NCBI RefSeq assembly: GCF_018860855.1
Contig: NZ_JAHKQE010000034.1
Coordinates: 22,092-86,091 of the forward strand
DNA from: Amphritea atlantica
GTDB lineage: Bacteria; Pseudomonadota; Gammaproteobacteria; Pseudomonadales; Balneatricaceae
Direction: 5' to 3'
Length of the DNA stretch: 64,000 nt
Shown: piece after piece, positions 55,751 to 64,000 of the stretch
How the letters are laid out: each line of letters starts with the position of its first letter
Position numbering within the stretch: the first letter of the stretch is position 1
Notes under the pieces: model-generated
What the model was told of the DNA's origin: nothing
What the model saw: only the letters and a program-made list of their open reading frames with translations
Databases searched by the model: none
Program-made: the position numbers and the translations under genes

Positions 55751-57472
55751 GTGGAACAACTTTCAGGCGGCGAAATGCTAATTCGCGCCCTTAAAGATGA
55801 GGGTGTGAAACACATCTACGGTTATCCCGGTGGGGCACTGCTGCATATTTATGATGCACTGTTTCAGCAGGGTGATGTGCAACATGTTCTGGTTCGCCAT
55901 GAACAGGCTGCCACCCATATGGCCGATGCCTATGCGCGAGCTACCGGTAAAGCCGGTGTGGCGCTGGTGACTTCTGGTCCGGGTGCGACCAATGCGGTTA
56001 CCGGTATTGCTACGGCATACATGGATTCAATCCCGATGGTGGTGATTACCGGCCAGGTCATGAGTACTCTGATCGGTGAAGATGCGTTCCAAGAAACCGA
56101 TATGATCGGTGTCTCTCGCCCTGTTGTTAAGCACAGCTTTAGTGTTCAAAATCCTGAAGATATTCCTTCTATTATTAAGAAGGCGTTTCATATTGCAGAA
56201 AGTGGTCGTCCTGGACCTGTTGTGGTTGATATCCCTAAGGATATGACCAACCCAACCGATCGCTTTAATTATGAATACCCGAAAAGTATCAAGCTGCGTT
56301 CTTATAACCCTGTGAGCCGTGGCCACAGTGGTCAGATCAAAAAGGCCGTCGATATGGTGCTGGGCGCTAAGCGTCTGGTTATCTACGCCGGTGGCGGTGT
56401 CATCTTGGGCGGTGCCAGCAAAGAGTTAACCGAATTAGCGCAGCTTCTCAACGCGCCGGTAACTAATACCTTGATGGGATTGGGTGGTTATCCTGGTACT
56501 GATCGTCAGTTTATCGGTATGTTGGGGATGCACGGCAGCTATGAAGCGAATATGGCGATGCATCATGCGGATCTGATTCTCGCCGTCGGCGCACGTTTTG
56601 ATGATCGGGTGACCAACGGTGTGGATAAGTTCTGTCCGACGGCTAAGATCATCCATGTGGATATCGACCCTGCTTCTATCTCTAAAACCATTAAAGCGGA
56701 CGTGCCAATCGTTGGCCCTGCTAAGCATGTGTTGAATGAGATGGTGACGCTGGTTAAAGATAGTAAGAAGCAGCCAGAGAAAGAAGCTGTCGACTCTTGG
56801 TGGAAGCAGATCGATGAGTGGCGCACCCGTCACGGCGGACATTATCGCACCGATGACTCTGAGAAGATGAAGCCTCAGCAGGTTATCGAGATGCTGAGCA
56901 AAGTCACTGGCGGTGATGCTTATATTTGTTCTGACGTGGGTCAGCACCAGATGTTTGCGGCCCAGTATTACAAGTTCAATAAACCGAATCGTTGGATCAA
57001 CTCCGGTGGCTTGGGCACCATGGGCTTTGGCTTGCCTGCAGCCATGGGCGTGAAGATGAACTTCCCCGATGAAGAGGTTGTTTGTGTTACCGGTGAAGGC
57101 AGTATTCAGATGAATATTCAGGAACTGTCTACTATTAGCCAGTACAACATCCCACTGAAGGTTATCTGTTTGAATAACCAGTCGCTGGGCATGGTACGTC
57201 AGTGGCAGGACATGAACTATGAATCACGTCACTCACATTCCTATATGGAATCGCTGCCTGACTTTATTAAGCTGGCTGAAGCCTATGGTCATGTGGGCAT
57301 GAAAGTTGATAAATATGAAGATCTGGAAGCGGCGATGACCAAAGCGTTCGCCATGAAAGATCGGATGGTATTTATGGATATCACAGTAGATCCGTTTGAA
57401 CATGTATACCCGATGCAGGTACCACGTGGTTCTATGCGTGATATGTGGCTGAGTAAGACGGAGAGAACCTGA
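55751..57472 (+). CDS. ilvI: acetolactate synthase III large subunit
   Basis: The 573-residue TDP enzyme makes acetolactate or acetohydroxybutyrate for Val, Leu and Ile. Landmarks are [30 protein letters not shown] with the catalytic Glu, the FAD-binding middle domain, and the TDP motif [15 protein letters not shown]...[12 protein letters not shown]. Length matches IlvI/IlvB. It starts with GTG at 55751 after TTGAGGA, and is followed at 2 bases by ilvH. Confidence 0.97.
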   Translation: MEQLSGGEMLIRALKDEGVKHIYGYPGGALLHIYDALFQQGDVQHVLVRHEQAATHMADAYARATGKAGVALVTSGPGATNAVTGIATAYMDSIPMVVITGQVMSTLIGEDAFQETDMIGVSRPVVKHSFSVQNPEDIPSIIKKAFHIAESGRPGPVVVDIPKDMTNPTDRFNYEYPKSIKLRSYNPVSRGHSGQIKKAVDMVLGAKRLVIYAGGGVILGGASKELTELAQLLNAPVTNTLMGLGGYPGTDRQFIGMLGMHGSYEANMAMHHADLILAVGARFDDRVTNGVDKFCPTAKIIHVDIDPASISKTIKADVPIVGPAKHVLNEMVTLVKDSKKQPEKEAVDSWWKQIDEWRTRHGGHYRTDDSEKMKPQQVIEMLSKVTGGDAYICSDVGQHQMFAAQYYKFNKPNRWINSGGLGTMGFGLPAAMGVKMNFPDEEVVCVTGEGSIQMNIQELSTISQYNIPLKVICLNNQSLGMVRQWQDMNYESRHSHSYMESLPDFIKLAEAYGHVGMKVDKYEDLEAAMTKAFAMKDRMVFMDITVDPFEHVYPMQVPRGSMRDMWLSKTERT

Positions 57473-57474
57473 TC

Positions 57475-57966
57475 ATGAGACATATTATTTCTGTGCTGAT
57501 GGAAAATGAACCGGGCGCGCTGTCTCGGGTTGTGGGTCTGTTCTCCCAGCGGAACTTTAACATCGAGTCACTCACCGTAGCGCCAACGGAAGACTCAACA
57601 CTATCTCGCCTGACGGTTACGACCATTGGTAGTGATCGGGTTATCGAGCAGATCACGAAACAGCTAAACAAGCTGATTGATGTGGTTAAAGTGGTTGATC
57701 TGACGGAAGGCGATCATGTTGAGCGTGAGCTGATGATGATCAAGCTGAAGGCCAGTGGTCAGATGCGGGCCGAGATCAAGCGTACTGCGGATATCTTCCG
57801 TGGCCAGATCATCGATGTGACGCCAACCACCTATACGGTTCAGTTGACCGGTGCCAGTGATAAACTGGATGCCTTTATCGAAACCTTGGGTGCGGCACAT
57901 ATTATGGAAGTCGTACGTACGGGTGTTTCGGGTCTGTCCCGTGGTGAGAAAGTTTTGAGTATATAA
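57475..57966 (+). CDS. ilvH: acetolactate synthase small subunit
   Basis: The 163-residue regulatory subunit carries the N-terminal ACT domain (HIISVLMENEPGALSRVVGLFSQRNFNIESLTV) that binds Val for feedback inhibition, and a C-terminal ALS_ss_C domain. Length equals E. coli IlvH. A terminator follows directly: ilvC, which often follows ilvH in this group, is not in the window. Confidence 0.97.
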   Translation: MRHIISVLMENEPGALSRVVGLFSQRNFNIESLTVAPTEDSTLSRLTVTTIGSDRVIEQITKQLNKLIDVVKVVDLTEGDHVERELMMIKLKASGQMRAEIKRTADIFRGQIIDVTPTTYTVQLTGASDKLDAFIETLGAAHIMEVVRTGVSGLSRGEKVLSI

Positions 57967-57985
57967 TGACCCTTGATTATTGATC

Positions 57986-58014
57986 AAAAGCCGCTCACTG
58001 AGTGGCTTTTTTTT
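57986..58014 (+). terminator. Terminator after ilvH
   Basis: AAAAGCCGCTCA pairs with TGAGTGGCTTTT (one G-T pair), followed by more T. It starts 20 bases past the ilvH stop. Confidence 0.9.
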
Positions 58015-58331
58015 GCCTAAATTAAGCGATATTTGAGGGATTAGACATAACGGTTGTTTGATCGGGCCTCGGCATGGCCAAGGTCTGCTACTTGTCATGG
58101 TTACGTTATTGGAAGTAAGGTGATTTAAGGTCGTCAGCAGGGTATAGGGAAAGATAGGTTTCCTGTTTTGACGGTAAAATAAGGTCTATGTCATTGTCTT
58201 TGCAGCGAAGATTATCGTCTGGTTTTTTTACGAGATGGTGATAGGGCTGGGTTAATCAGGGCTGGTGTTTCCAATTTAAGCGTATTACTCTTGAGCTCTC
58301 AATAACCGGTATAGTACTCAGAGATCATCCT
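58015..58331. other. Intergenic region before phnN
   Basis: About 317 bases with no gene, repeat or strong hairpin seen. The phnN promoter presumably lies near the right end; no reliable -35/-10 pair was picked. Confidence 0.5.
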
Positions 58332-58916
58332 ATGAGTGGAAAACTGCTCTATCTGGTGGGCGCTTCAGGCAGCGGTAAAGATAGTTTGCTTGAAGGGTGT
58401 CGTCAGCGTCTGCAGACAAAACATCGTTGTTTTGTTGCCCATCGTTACATTACTCGCGCCCCTAATGTTGGTGGTGAAAACCATATTCATTTATCGCCTG
58501 AAGAGTTCGATATGCGGGCAAGTATGGGGATGTTTGCGATGCAATGGTATTCCCATGACTATAGCTATGGCATCGGTGCTGAAATTGATAACTGGCTGGC
58601 GAAAGGCGTTAATGTGGTTATCAACGGTTCCCGCGAATACCTGCAAATTGCTTTACATGCTTATCCGAATTTGATTCCAGTATTGGTGCAAGTGGATGAA
58701 GAGAGTCTACGTCAGCGATTGATAGATCGAGGTCGTGAGAGCGAAGAAGAGATTGTTAAACGGTTGAATCGACACCGACAATTTGTCGATAGTCTTCCGG
58801 ATAGTATTCTGTTGGTCGATAATAATGAGAACTTGCAGCAGGGTGTTAATGCCCTGTTGACGATTATCGAATCTTTAGCACCCGATGTGGTTAAATCGGC
58901 CCGCTCAACCCATTAG
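58332..58916 (+). CDS. phnN: ribose 1,5-bisphosphokinase PhnN
   Basis: The 194-residue P-loop kinase has VGASGSGKDSLL (G10-S18), the RYITRAPNVGGENHIHL segment and the guanylate-kinase fold; PhnN phosphorylates ribose 1,5-bisphosphate to PRPP. In E. coli it belongs to the phosphonate C-P lyase cluster, but no other phn gene is here. It may serve PRPP or NAD synthesis from ribose bisphosphate. Confidence 0.9.
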   Translation: MSGKLLYLVGASGSGKDSLLEGCRQRLQTKHRCFVAHRYITRAPNVGGENHIHLSPEEFDMRASMGMFAMQWYSHDYSYGIGAEIDNWLAKGVNVVINGSREYLQIALHAYPNLIPVLVQVDEESLRQRLIDRGRESEEEIVKRLNRHRQFVDSLPDSILLVDNNENLQQGVNALLTIIESLAPDVVKSARSTH

Positions 58917-58936
58917 GTTATGATTAATATTCAAGA

Positions 58937-58962
58937 GGGTGCTATTAAGGCACCCTTTTTTT
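58937..58962 (+). terminator. Terminator between phnN and the thioesterase gene
   Basis: GGGTGC, loop TATTAAG, GCACCC, then seven T. It ends only 16 bases before the next start codon. Confidence 0.88.
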
Positions 58963-58977
58963 GTTAGGAGATTTTTA

Positions 58978-59367
58978 ATGTTCAGTATTGAAATGAGTGT
59001 TAGGGATTATGAACTGGATATGCAGGGCATTGTGAATAACGGTGTTTATTTCAACTACCTTGAGCATGCGCGCCATGCCTTTTTAAAACAGGGCGGAATA
59101 GACTTTGCCGCGCTGACTAAGGCGGGTATTCATCTCGTGGTTATTCGTTCCGAACTTGATTATAAAGCATCGTTAAAAAGCGGAGATCGGTTTCGGGTTG
59201 AGGTTGCACTCGAGCGGCTGAGTCGAGTGAAGTTTGGTTTTCGTCAGCAGGTTGTGCGCCTTGAGGATGAAAAGCTTTGCCTTACTGGACTGGTTATCGG
59301 AACCGCATTGAATGAACGTGGTCGGCCTTACATCTCGCCGCATTTGGAAGAACTTTTCAATCAATGA
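58978..59367 (+). CDS. Acyl-CoA thioesterase, 4HBT hotdog fold
   Basis: The 129-residue protein has the 4-hydroxybenzoyl-CoA thioesterase pattern DYELDMQGIVNNGVYFNYLEHARHAFL, with the catalytic Asp in the DMQGIVNN turn. Family members (YbgC-like) hydrolyse acyl-CoAs. The ATG at 58978 with TAGGAG upstream is chosen over a frame from 58939 that would include the terminator. Substrate unknown. Confidence 0.88.
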   Translation: MFSIEMSVRDYELDMQGIVNNGVYFNYLEHARHAFLKQGGIDFAALTKAGIHLVVIRSELDYKASLKSGDRFRVEVALERLSRVKFGFRQQVVRLEDEKLCLTGLVIGTALNERGRPYISPHLEELFNQ

Positions 59368-59591
59368 TTAAGGCCCAGTTTACTGGTTTAGCTTTGAGTT
59401 ATTGGTTGGCTTTTGCCTATTGTTTACGCTGAATCAGATTAAGTTTGGTTTGAGCGATGTGCCGCTACTGATGTAAGTGAGTTGGTATTCAATAGAGCTT
59501 TTTTCTGCGGACTTTATGGGTGATGAGACGAGGCGAGAAAAGATAGCGCTCATGTGATGCAGAATTGCTGAAGTATCGACTAATGACGGCG

Positions 59592-60464
59592 TCAGCCGAT
59601 TTGAGACCAGAAGGCTGCAATAAGTGGGCTCTGTAGTTTCTTCTTGAGTGCGATTAGGCCCACATCGTAGGCTTTCAATTCGGGTTGTATCGTTAAAATG
59701 CGCACTCGAGTCGCCAGTGGGCTGTTTTCTAAGACGATTTTCGGTACAACGCCAACCCCGAAACCGAGGCTAACCATGCTGACAATCGCTTCATTTCCGG
59801 CAACTTGGGCGTAAATTTTAGGTTTAGCTTGGCGCGCCTTAAACCACTGATCTACCCGCTTTCTAGATACGCCATCTTCTGACAAGATCATCGGCACCGC
59901 CGACCAGTCGGTGGCACTCCCTAGCATGGAATCCAGTAGGGGGTCTTGCTGTGGTGCTATAAACACCAAGGGTGACGTGGCGATGTGCTTAAAGGCAAGG
60001 CTGTTGTGCAATATGTCGGTGCGAGCGGCAATGGTGATATCGTCGGTGCCGCTCACCACTCGTTGAATGGCACTTTCTGGATCGCCGGTATGTAGCTTGA
60101 TTTCGATTTTGGGATGCTGACGCCGAAATTTATTGAGAATGTCATAGAGAAAGCTATAGCTTGCGGTGACAGAGCAATAGACGCTGATCTCCCCCTGTAA
60201 TTCTTGTGCTTCTTCGAGGAGCGAGTTGCGGATAACGTCCCACTGTATCAGGGCTTCTCTGGCATAGGTTTGAAAGCGTTCACCTTCACGAGTCAGTCTG
60301 ACCGTACGATTATCCCGCTCGAACAGCTGTACGCCGAGGGTGCTCTCCATCTGTTTAATGGTTCGGGTAAGGGCCGAAGGGCTGATATGACAAGCCTCAC
60401 TGGCGCGGCCAAAGTGAAGGGTGTCGCAGAGGCTAATAAAGAACGTAAGAGAGCGGGTATCCAT
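59592..60464 (-). CDS. ilvY: LysR-family regulator IlvY
   Basis: IlvY activates ilvC when acetolactate or acetohydroxybutyrate binds. The 290-residue protein matches E. coli IlvY over its length: the winged helix LHFGRASEACHISPSALTRTI with FERDNRTVRLTREGE, the SVYCSVTASYSFLYDIL effector region, and MVSLGFGVGVVPKIVLENSP. The ATG at 60464 (MDTRSLTFF) fits the family start; several in-frame ATGs up to 60530 are possible. In E. coli ilvY is divergent from ilvC; here the divergent gene is the UbiM-like hydroxylase, and ilvIH lies 2.2 kb away. Confidence 0.9.
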   Translation of the reverse strand: MDTRSLTFFISLCDTLHFGRASEACHISPSALTRTIKQMESTLGVQLFERDNRTVRLTREGERFQTYAREALIQWDVIRNSLLEEAQELQGEISVYCSVTASYSFLYDILNKFRRQHPKIEIKLHTGDPESAIQRVVSGTDDITIAARTDILHNSLAFKHIATSPLVFIAPQQDPLLDSMLGSATDWSAVPMILSEDGVSRKRVDQWFKARQAKPKIYAQVAGNEAIVSMVSLGFGVGVVPKIVLENSPLATRVRILTIQPELKAYDVGLIALKKKLQSPLIAAFWSQIG

Positions 60465-60689
60465 AAATGGGGTCAGCTTATGCATTGCAGTATGTGAAAT
60501 GTATTTTTGCATATAGGTTTTTTTCTGCAATAACTATTTATTTGGATAGGGGGGATGACTTGTCATTATTGGAGGATATCGTGTTTTCTTAAACCGGTTT
60601 GATCTGGGTTAGGGAAATCGATTGTCGTTGCGGGTATGTTTGGCCTCATATTCCGGTTGCAATGGCGCATGATCGCCCCGAGGTTCTGT

Positions 60690-61895
60690 ATGAAGTATGA
60701 CATTATCATTATTGGCGCAGGCCCAGCAGGGCTGAGTTTTGCACGCTCCTTGGGGGATACTTCATTAAAGATGTTGCTGGTGGACAGGTCATCTTTGAGT
60801 GTGCTGCAGAATCCGCCAGAAGATGGGCGTGAAATTGCGTTAACACACCGGTCAATCGCATTGATGAAAACGGCGGGGGCTTGGCAGGAGCTCGCCGCCA
60901 ATGATGTATCGCCGATCTGTGCGGCGAAAGTGATCGATGGTAACTCTAGCTATACTCTGAACTTTGACAATGATAATGCGGAGCTAGATGCATTAGGCTA
61001 TTTAGTACCCAACGATAAAATTCGCAAAGCCTATTTTGACGTTGTGCAGGGGGTCGATAATATTGAGTTGTTGACTGAAATGTCGGTTGAAGATGTCGGT
61101 AATGATGAGCGCTGTGCCTGGGTGCAGTTGGCGAATGGTGAACGTTTCGAGTGTGATCTGCTCGTCTCGGCGGATAGTCGTTTTTCAGAAACTCGTCGTA
61201 AAATGGGCCTACCCGCCAGCATTAAAGATTTCTCCCGTACGGCCATCGTATGTCGAATGGAGCACTCCCTTTCCCATCATCAGACGGCCTTTGAATGTTT
61301 TCATTATGGTCGAACGGTGGCAATTTTACCGATGACGGGCAATCTGTCATCCATTGTCGTGACGGTCTCTAGTGCTGAGGCTGACAGTATTTTTAATATG
61401 AATGAAGAAGCGTTCGCCGCCGATATTGAACAACGTCTGCAGGGACAGTTAGGTAGTATGAAGCTCTATGGCCGTCGTCATCTCTATCCATTGGTGGCGG
61501 TGCATGCGAATAAATTTGTGAGTCGTCGCTACGCGGTGATCGGTGATGCTGCCGTTGGTATGCACCCAGTTACAGCGCATGGCTTTAATTTAGGCTTGAG
61601 AAGCCAGGAAAGCCTGACCAAAGAGATTAAGCAGGCCCTTAGCCTTGGTGTCGATATTGGCTCCAGGCGTGTTTTACAGAAATATCAGCGCGGTCATATG
61701 TTGGTCACCCGTCCTTTGTATGCGGGAACTAATCTTGTTGTCGGATTATTTACCAATGATAACGTAGCGGCCAAAATTGCCCGTAAGGCGACTTTACGGA
61801 TCGCCAATAACGTCGCACCGTTAAAACGGGCGATTACTCGGAAATTAACGGAAAAACGTAGTGATACGCTATTCTTTTTGCCAGGTTTAAAATAA
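60690..61895 (+). CDS. ubiM: FAD-dependent hydroxylase of the UbiH/UbiF group, UbiM-like
   Basis: The 401-residue protein has the Rossmann motif GAGPAG (about 8-13), the family's DGREIALTHRS, and the second FAD motif with GDAAVGMHPVTAHGFNLGLR. The last differs from UbiH (usually GNAAQTLHP) and is, as I recall, typical of UbiM, a ubiquinone-ring hydroxylase that replaces others in some bacteria. The symbol is therefore a best guess; another UbiH-family hydroxylase is possible. The ATG at 60690 has GAGG upstream and begins the GAGPAG strand properly. Confidence 0.7.
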   Translation: MKYDIIIIGAGPAGLSFARSLGDTSLKMLLVDRSSLSVLQNPPEDGREIALTHRSIALMKTAGAWQELAANDVSPICAAKVIDGNSSYTLNFDNDNAELDALGYLVPNDKIRKAYFDVVQGVDNIELLTEMSVEDVGNDERCAWVQLANGERFECDLLVSADSRFSETRRKMGLPASIKDFSRTAIVCRMEHSLSHHQTAFECFHYGRTVAILPMTGNLSSIVVTVSSAEADSIFNMNEEAFAADIEQRLQGQLGSMKLYGRRHLYPLVAVHANKFVSRRYAVIGDAAVGMHPVTAHGFNLGLRSQESLTKEIKQALSLGVDIGSRRVLQKYQRGHMLVTRPLYAGTNLVVGLFTNDNVAAKIARKATLRIANNVAPLKRAITRKLTEKRSDTLFFLPGLK

Positions 61896-61982
61896 ACCTC
61901 ATTAATCAGACTTAATACTTGAGCCGTGGTTGACGATATGGACGAAAAAGACCGTATTCAGAGCCTCTTTGCTTAATTCAGA

Positions 61983-62017
61983 AACGGAAAGCTTTTGGGT
62001 AGCGATAGCTTTCCGTT
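61983..62017 (+). other. Perfect 11-bp inverted repeat between ubiM-like and pssA
   Basis: AACGGAAAGCT, 13-base loop, AGCTTTCCGTT. No T-run, so it is not a typical terminator; it could be a protein site or an mRNA end. Confidence 0.55.
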
Positions 62018-62073
62018 AGGCGGAAAAGTAGAATGTCTTAACATTTTGTTAATCCATTGGTGTAAATAGCTCT

Positions 62074-62853
62074 ATGAACAACCCACAGGGAAGCAAACCA
62101 GAACAACCTGATCAACCCACCCCAGAATCCACAGATCCAAAACCTCGTAATCGAGGCATATATTTACTGCCAAACCTATTCACGACCGGCGCTTTGTTTA
62201 GTGGCTTCTATGCCATTGTGGCGGGTATGAATGGTGCGTTTGATAATGCGGCGATTGCGATCTTTGTCTCGATGGTACTGGATGGGCTTGATGGTCGAGT
62301 GGCTCGTCTGACCAACACCCAGAGTACTTTTGGCGCGGAATATGACTCGCTGGCGGATATGGTCTCATTTGGGGTCGCACCGGCGTTGGTTACATTTAGC
62401 TGGGTCCTGAGTGACGCGGGTAAGTTTGGTTGGTTCTGTGCGTTTATCTATGTGGCTGGCGCGGCTTTACGTTTAGCACGTTTTAATACTCAAATTGGTT
62501 CTGTGGATAAGCGTTACTTTATCGGCTTGCCGAGCCCTGCGGCAGCGGCATCGATCGCCGGACTGGTGTGGGCCTGTGTTGAATTTGATATTGATGTTTC
62601 GAGCTTTGTCTTTCTCATCGCTATCTATGTCGCTTTGATGGGCGTGTTGATGGTGAGTAATGTGCTTTACTATAGTTTTAAAGATGTGGATCCAAAGGGG
62701 AAGATTCCCTTTATGATCTTGCTGGTGATCGTTTTGACCATTGGCGTGATCTCTATTAGCCCAGCTATCTTCCTGTGGTTGTTGCTATTGGGTTATTCAT
62801 TATCAGGTCCAGTACTGTGGCTGCTGCGTAAACGTAAAACACTCAGTAGCTAA
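62074..62853 (+). CDS. pssA: CDP-diacylglycerol--serine O-phosphatidyltransferase
   Basis: PssA makes phosphatidylserine, precursor of phosphatidylethanolamine. The 259-residue protein has about eight membrane segments and the CDP-alcohol phosphotransferase motif DGLDGRVARLTNTQSTFGAEYDSLAD (D-G-x2-A-R...G-x3-D-x3-D). It is the Bacillus/Pseudomonas integral-membrane type, not the E. coli peripheral type. Pseudomonas relatives often carry msrP next; here only its relic follows. Confidence 0.95.
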   Translation: MNNPQGSKPEQPDQPTPESTDPKPRNRGIYLLPNLFTTGALFSGFYAIVAGMNGAFDNAAIAIFVSMVLDGLDGRVARLTNTQSTFGAEYDSLADMVSFGVAPALVTFSWVLSDAGKFGWFCAFIYVAGAALRLARFNTQIGSVDKRYFIGLPSPAAAASIAGLVWACVEFDIDVSSFVFLIAIYVALMGVLMVSNVLYYSFKDVDPKGKIPFMILLVIVLTIGVISISPAIFLWLLLLGYSLSGPVLWLLRKRKTLSS

Positions 62854-62882
62854 ACTACGCAGAACGTTGAGGCGAGGCTGTT

Positions 62883-63404
62883 TTGAATAGATATAAGCGA
62901 GCCAGTGCTTCAACGATCTAGCCCTCCAAGCTTACCCCAGCATCTATTTATCGAAATCGGCGTCGCTTCATGCAAGCGGCGTTGTCGATGACGGGTTATC
63001 ATCAACGGTAGTGCGGCAATGTATGATACTCCTAGTGATTTGCCGCGCTATGTGCGGCCTCAGCGGTACAGCTAAAGCTGGCAGATATCGCCCGTAACTC
63101 AAGTTGTTCAATCGATGAAGCTTGAGTGCTTTATTCTGATGCGATAACCCAGAATAGCTTTTATACGTTTGTACCGATAAGCGTGTCCCGTGCGTAATGC
63201 TCAGCGGTTTGTGACCGATCCTTGGATGGTGGAGATCAGGGGTGCGGTTGCAAAACCTAAGTGCTATCCACTGGAAGAGATCCTCGCTCGCTCTGCATTA
63301 TATGATCGATATGCCGGCTATGTTATGTTGAAGTTCAGTCTGTGGTGATTTCTTGGTTAGGGGTTCCGTTAGTGGATTTGATTAAGTATCCAAGTTTTGT
63401 TTAA
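62883..63404 (+). pseudogene. msrP: Decayed msrP (periplasmic methionine sulfoxide reductase catalytic subunit)
   Basis: Fragments of MsrP can be read in order across three frames: LTPASIYRNRRRFMQAALSM (about 62931-62990, the Tat-signal-like start, behind a stop in LNRYKRASASTI), NSFYTF and TDK, then from 63187 PVRNAQRFVTDPWMVEIRG and AVAKPKCYPLEEILARSAL, and after a further shift from about 63315 RLCYVEVQSVVISWLGVPLV then DLIKY. Intact MsrP reads RCVEAWSMVVPW here; the molybdopterin Cys has been displaced and many stops are present. The final 150 residues are gone. The gene is dead. Confidence 0.82.
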
Positions 63405-63593
63405 TTCGCTGGTTTCAGCGGACATGATCAAGATTCAGTCAGGCAGCTCTCTCATCTCGCCGTCTGTATAATGATTTCCCTGAATTTAGACAGACTTACC
63501 CTGCGCTCTCAGTATCTGATCGACATCGAGTGATGTTGGCTGGCGTGAATAACATAGGCAAGAAGAGTGGCTGATTCATAACTTCCCAAGCCG

Positions 63594-63633
63594 AAAACCA
63601 CAAAAACCGCCGTCAGGCGGTTTTTGTGGTTTT
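63594..63633. terminator. Very long perfect terminator hairpin
   Basis: AAAACCACAAAAACCGCC, GTCA, GGCGGTTTTTGTGGTTTT: 18 perfect base pairs with T- and A-rich arms, usable on both strands. It separates the msrP relic from the rRNA-type promoters. Confidence 0.9.
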
Positions 63634-63776
63634 GTTGGAGCCTATTCTAGGGGCGATAGGTTATTGCCTTGGTCTTGATTTCTTAACCGCAACAGGTCGT
63701 GAAGTGACGGTCTAGCAGCTCATTGTAAAAAGTTAGCTGCTTTTCATTAAATTGACACTTTTTCGTGCTGGCTCTG

Positions 63777-63804
63777 TTGACTCGCTGGCTGTGCGGTGTA
63801 AAAT
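63777..63804 (+). promoter_or_regulatory. rRNA-type promoter P1
   Basis: TTGACT at 63777-63782, a 16-base spacer and TAAAAT at 63799-63804, followed by the GC-rich discriminator GCGCCTCC. The pattern is that of stringently controlled rRNA P1 promoters, targets of DksA and ppGpp. Confidence 0.75.
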
Positions 63805-63973
63805 GCGCCTCCTCGCTTGAGACAGCCTCCGAAAACGGTCACTGAAACAAGTTGAGCTGTTCGATTAACCCATTGAAAGCAGGGCGTTTAACGCAAGCTT
63901 TTAACAGCGGAAAGTTGAACAGGAAGTCGCCGACTTCATTTGAGAATTTGCTAAAAGTTCTTAAATAAAATGG

Positions 63974-64000
63974 TTGACTTAATCAGGGTGTTGAGTAAAA
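63974..64000 (+). promoter_or_regulatory. Second tandem rRNA-type promoter, cut by the window end
   Basis: TTGACT at 63974-63979 and TAAAA at 63996-64000 with the same 16-base spacer as P1. Between the two lies a leader with a GAAGTC/GACTTC hairpin (63925-63939). A 16S rRNA gene probably starts beyond the window. Confidence 0.65.

Noticed and set aside
55596..55781. 61-codon frame as the ilv leader peptide
   Set aside because: It has no dense run of Ile, Leu or Val codons, does not stop before ilvI and overlaps its start; the RNA structure is reported, but the peptide is not annotated as a gene.

Overview
The window is one contiguous piece of a gammaproteobacterial chromosome, most like a marine Oceanospirillales-type relative of Pseudomonas. 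The order dksA-gluQ-small ORF-cbrA-cbrB-pcnB-folK-panB-panC and the order argC-erpA-anmK-M23 peptidase-tyrS both match what I know of Pseudomonas. Other choices differ from it: an E. coli-type TyrRS, a CreA lipoprotein, a delta-class carbonic anhydrase, and a UbiM-like hydroxylase beside ilvY. I cannot name the genus. Most genes are housekeeping and closely packed, with many 1-4 base start/stop overlaps. No tRNA, rRNA body, CRISPR array or prophage is visible.

Layout. 0-3 kb: pnp, a CreA lipoprotein, and a small Cys-rich gene under a Fur box. 3-7.3 kb: a SnoaL-like protein, a YciC-like membrane protein, rsuA-rsmC, and a tandem QueD-like protein. 7.4-12.6 kb: thiolase, then panC, panB, folK and pcnB on the minus strand. 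12.6-19 kb: the carbon-control block (sRNA region, cbrB, cbrA, cbrX-like, gluQ, dksA). 19.4-24.3 kb: aminotransferase-sfsA, a Rieske protein, and tonB with a FecCD permease and ATPase. 24.3-30 kb: an APH/AAA protein, mrcB with its LpoP-like lipoprotein, a DNR-type regulator and a cold-shock protein. 30-33 kb: a two-gene membrane operon and the delta carbonic anhydrase. 33.7-37.8 kb: an AT-rich TRAP transporter operon between remnants of an IS5-family and an IS30-family element. 37.8-44.5 kb: a CheC-like response regulator with a diguanylate cyclase, then hemL, thiE and a ClC channel. 44.7-53 kb: argC, erpA, an NO-defence group (hemerythrin, hmp, nsrR), anmK, an M23 peptidase and tyrS. 53-64 kb: a 12-repeat lipoprotein, ilvIH behind an attenuator-like leader, phnN, a thioesterase, ilvY, ubiM-like, pssA, a decayed msrP, and tandem rRNA-type promoters at the very end.

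The most interesting system is the cbrB-pcnB gap (12.60-13.16 kb). On the minus strand it holds a near-perfect sigma-54 promoter, six TGTTAC elements upstream of it in 132 bp, and downstream of it a ~290-nt untranslated stretch. That stretch can fold into three successive hairpins, each showing an A-rich AAYAAAAAYAA loop. This is the architecture expected of a CrcZ-type sRNA that titrates Hfq/Crc, in the right genomic position but apparently outside Pseudomonas. If correct, CbrA/CbrB (with DksA and GluQRS in the same block) would control carbon catabolite repression here through this RNA. A matching A-rich motif lies just upstream of the dctP Shine-Dalgarno in the TRAP islet.

Other points worth reading are the split-motif tandem QueD protein, the four-segment ilvI leader, the msrP pseudogene, the repeat lipoprotein, and the NO-defence genes inserted into an otherwise conserved erpA-anmK junction. 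All calls come from reading the sequence and recalled family knowledge; no searches or folding programs were run.
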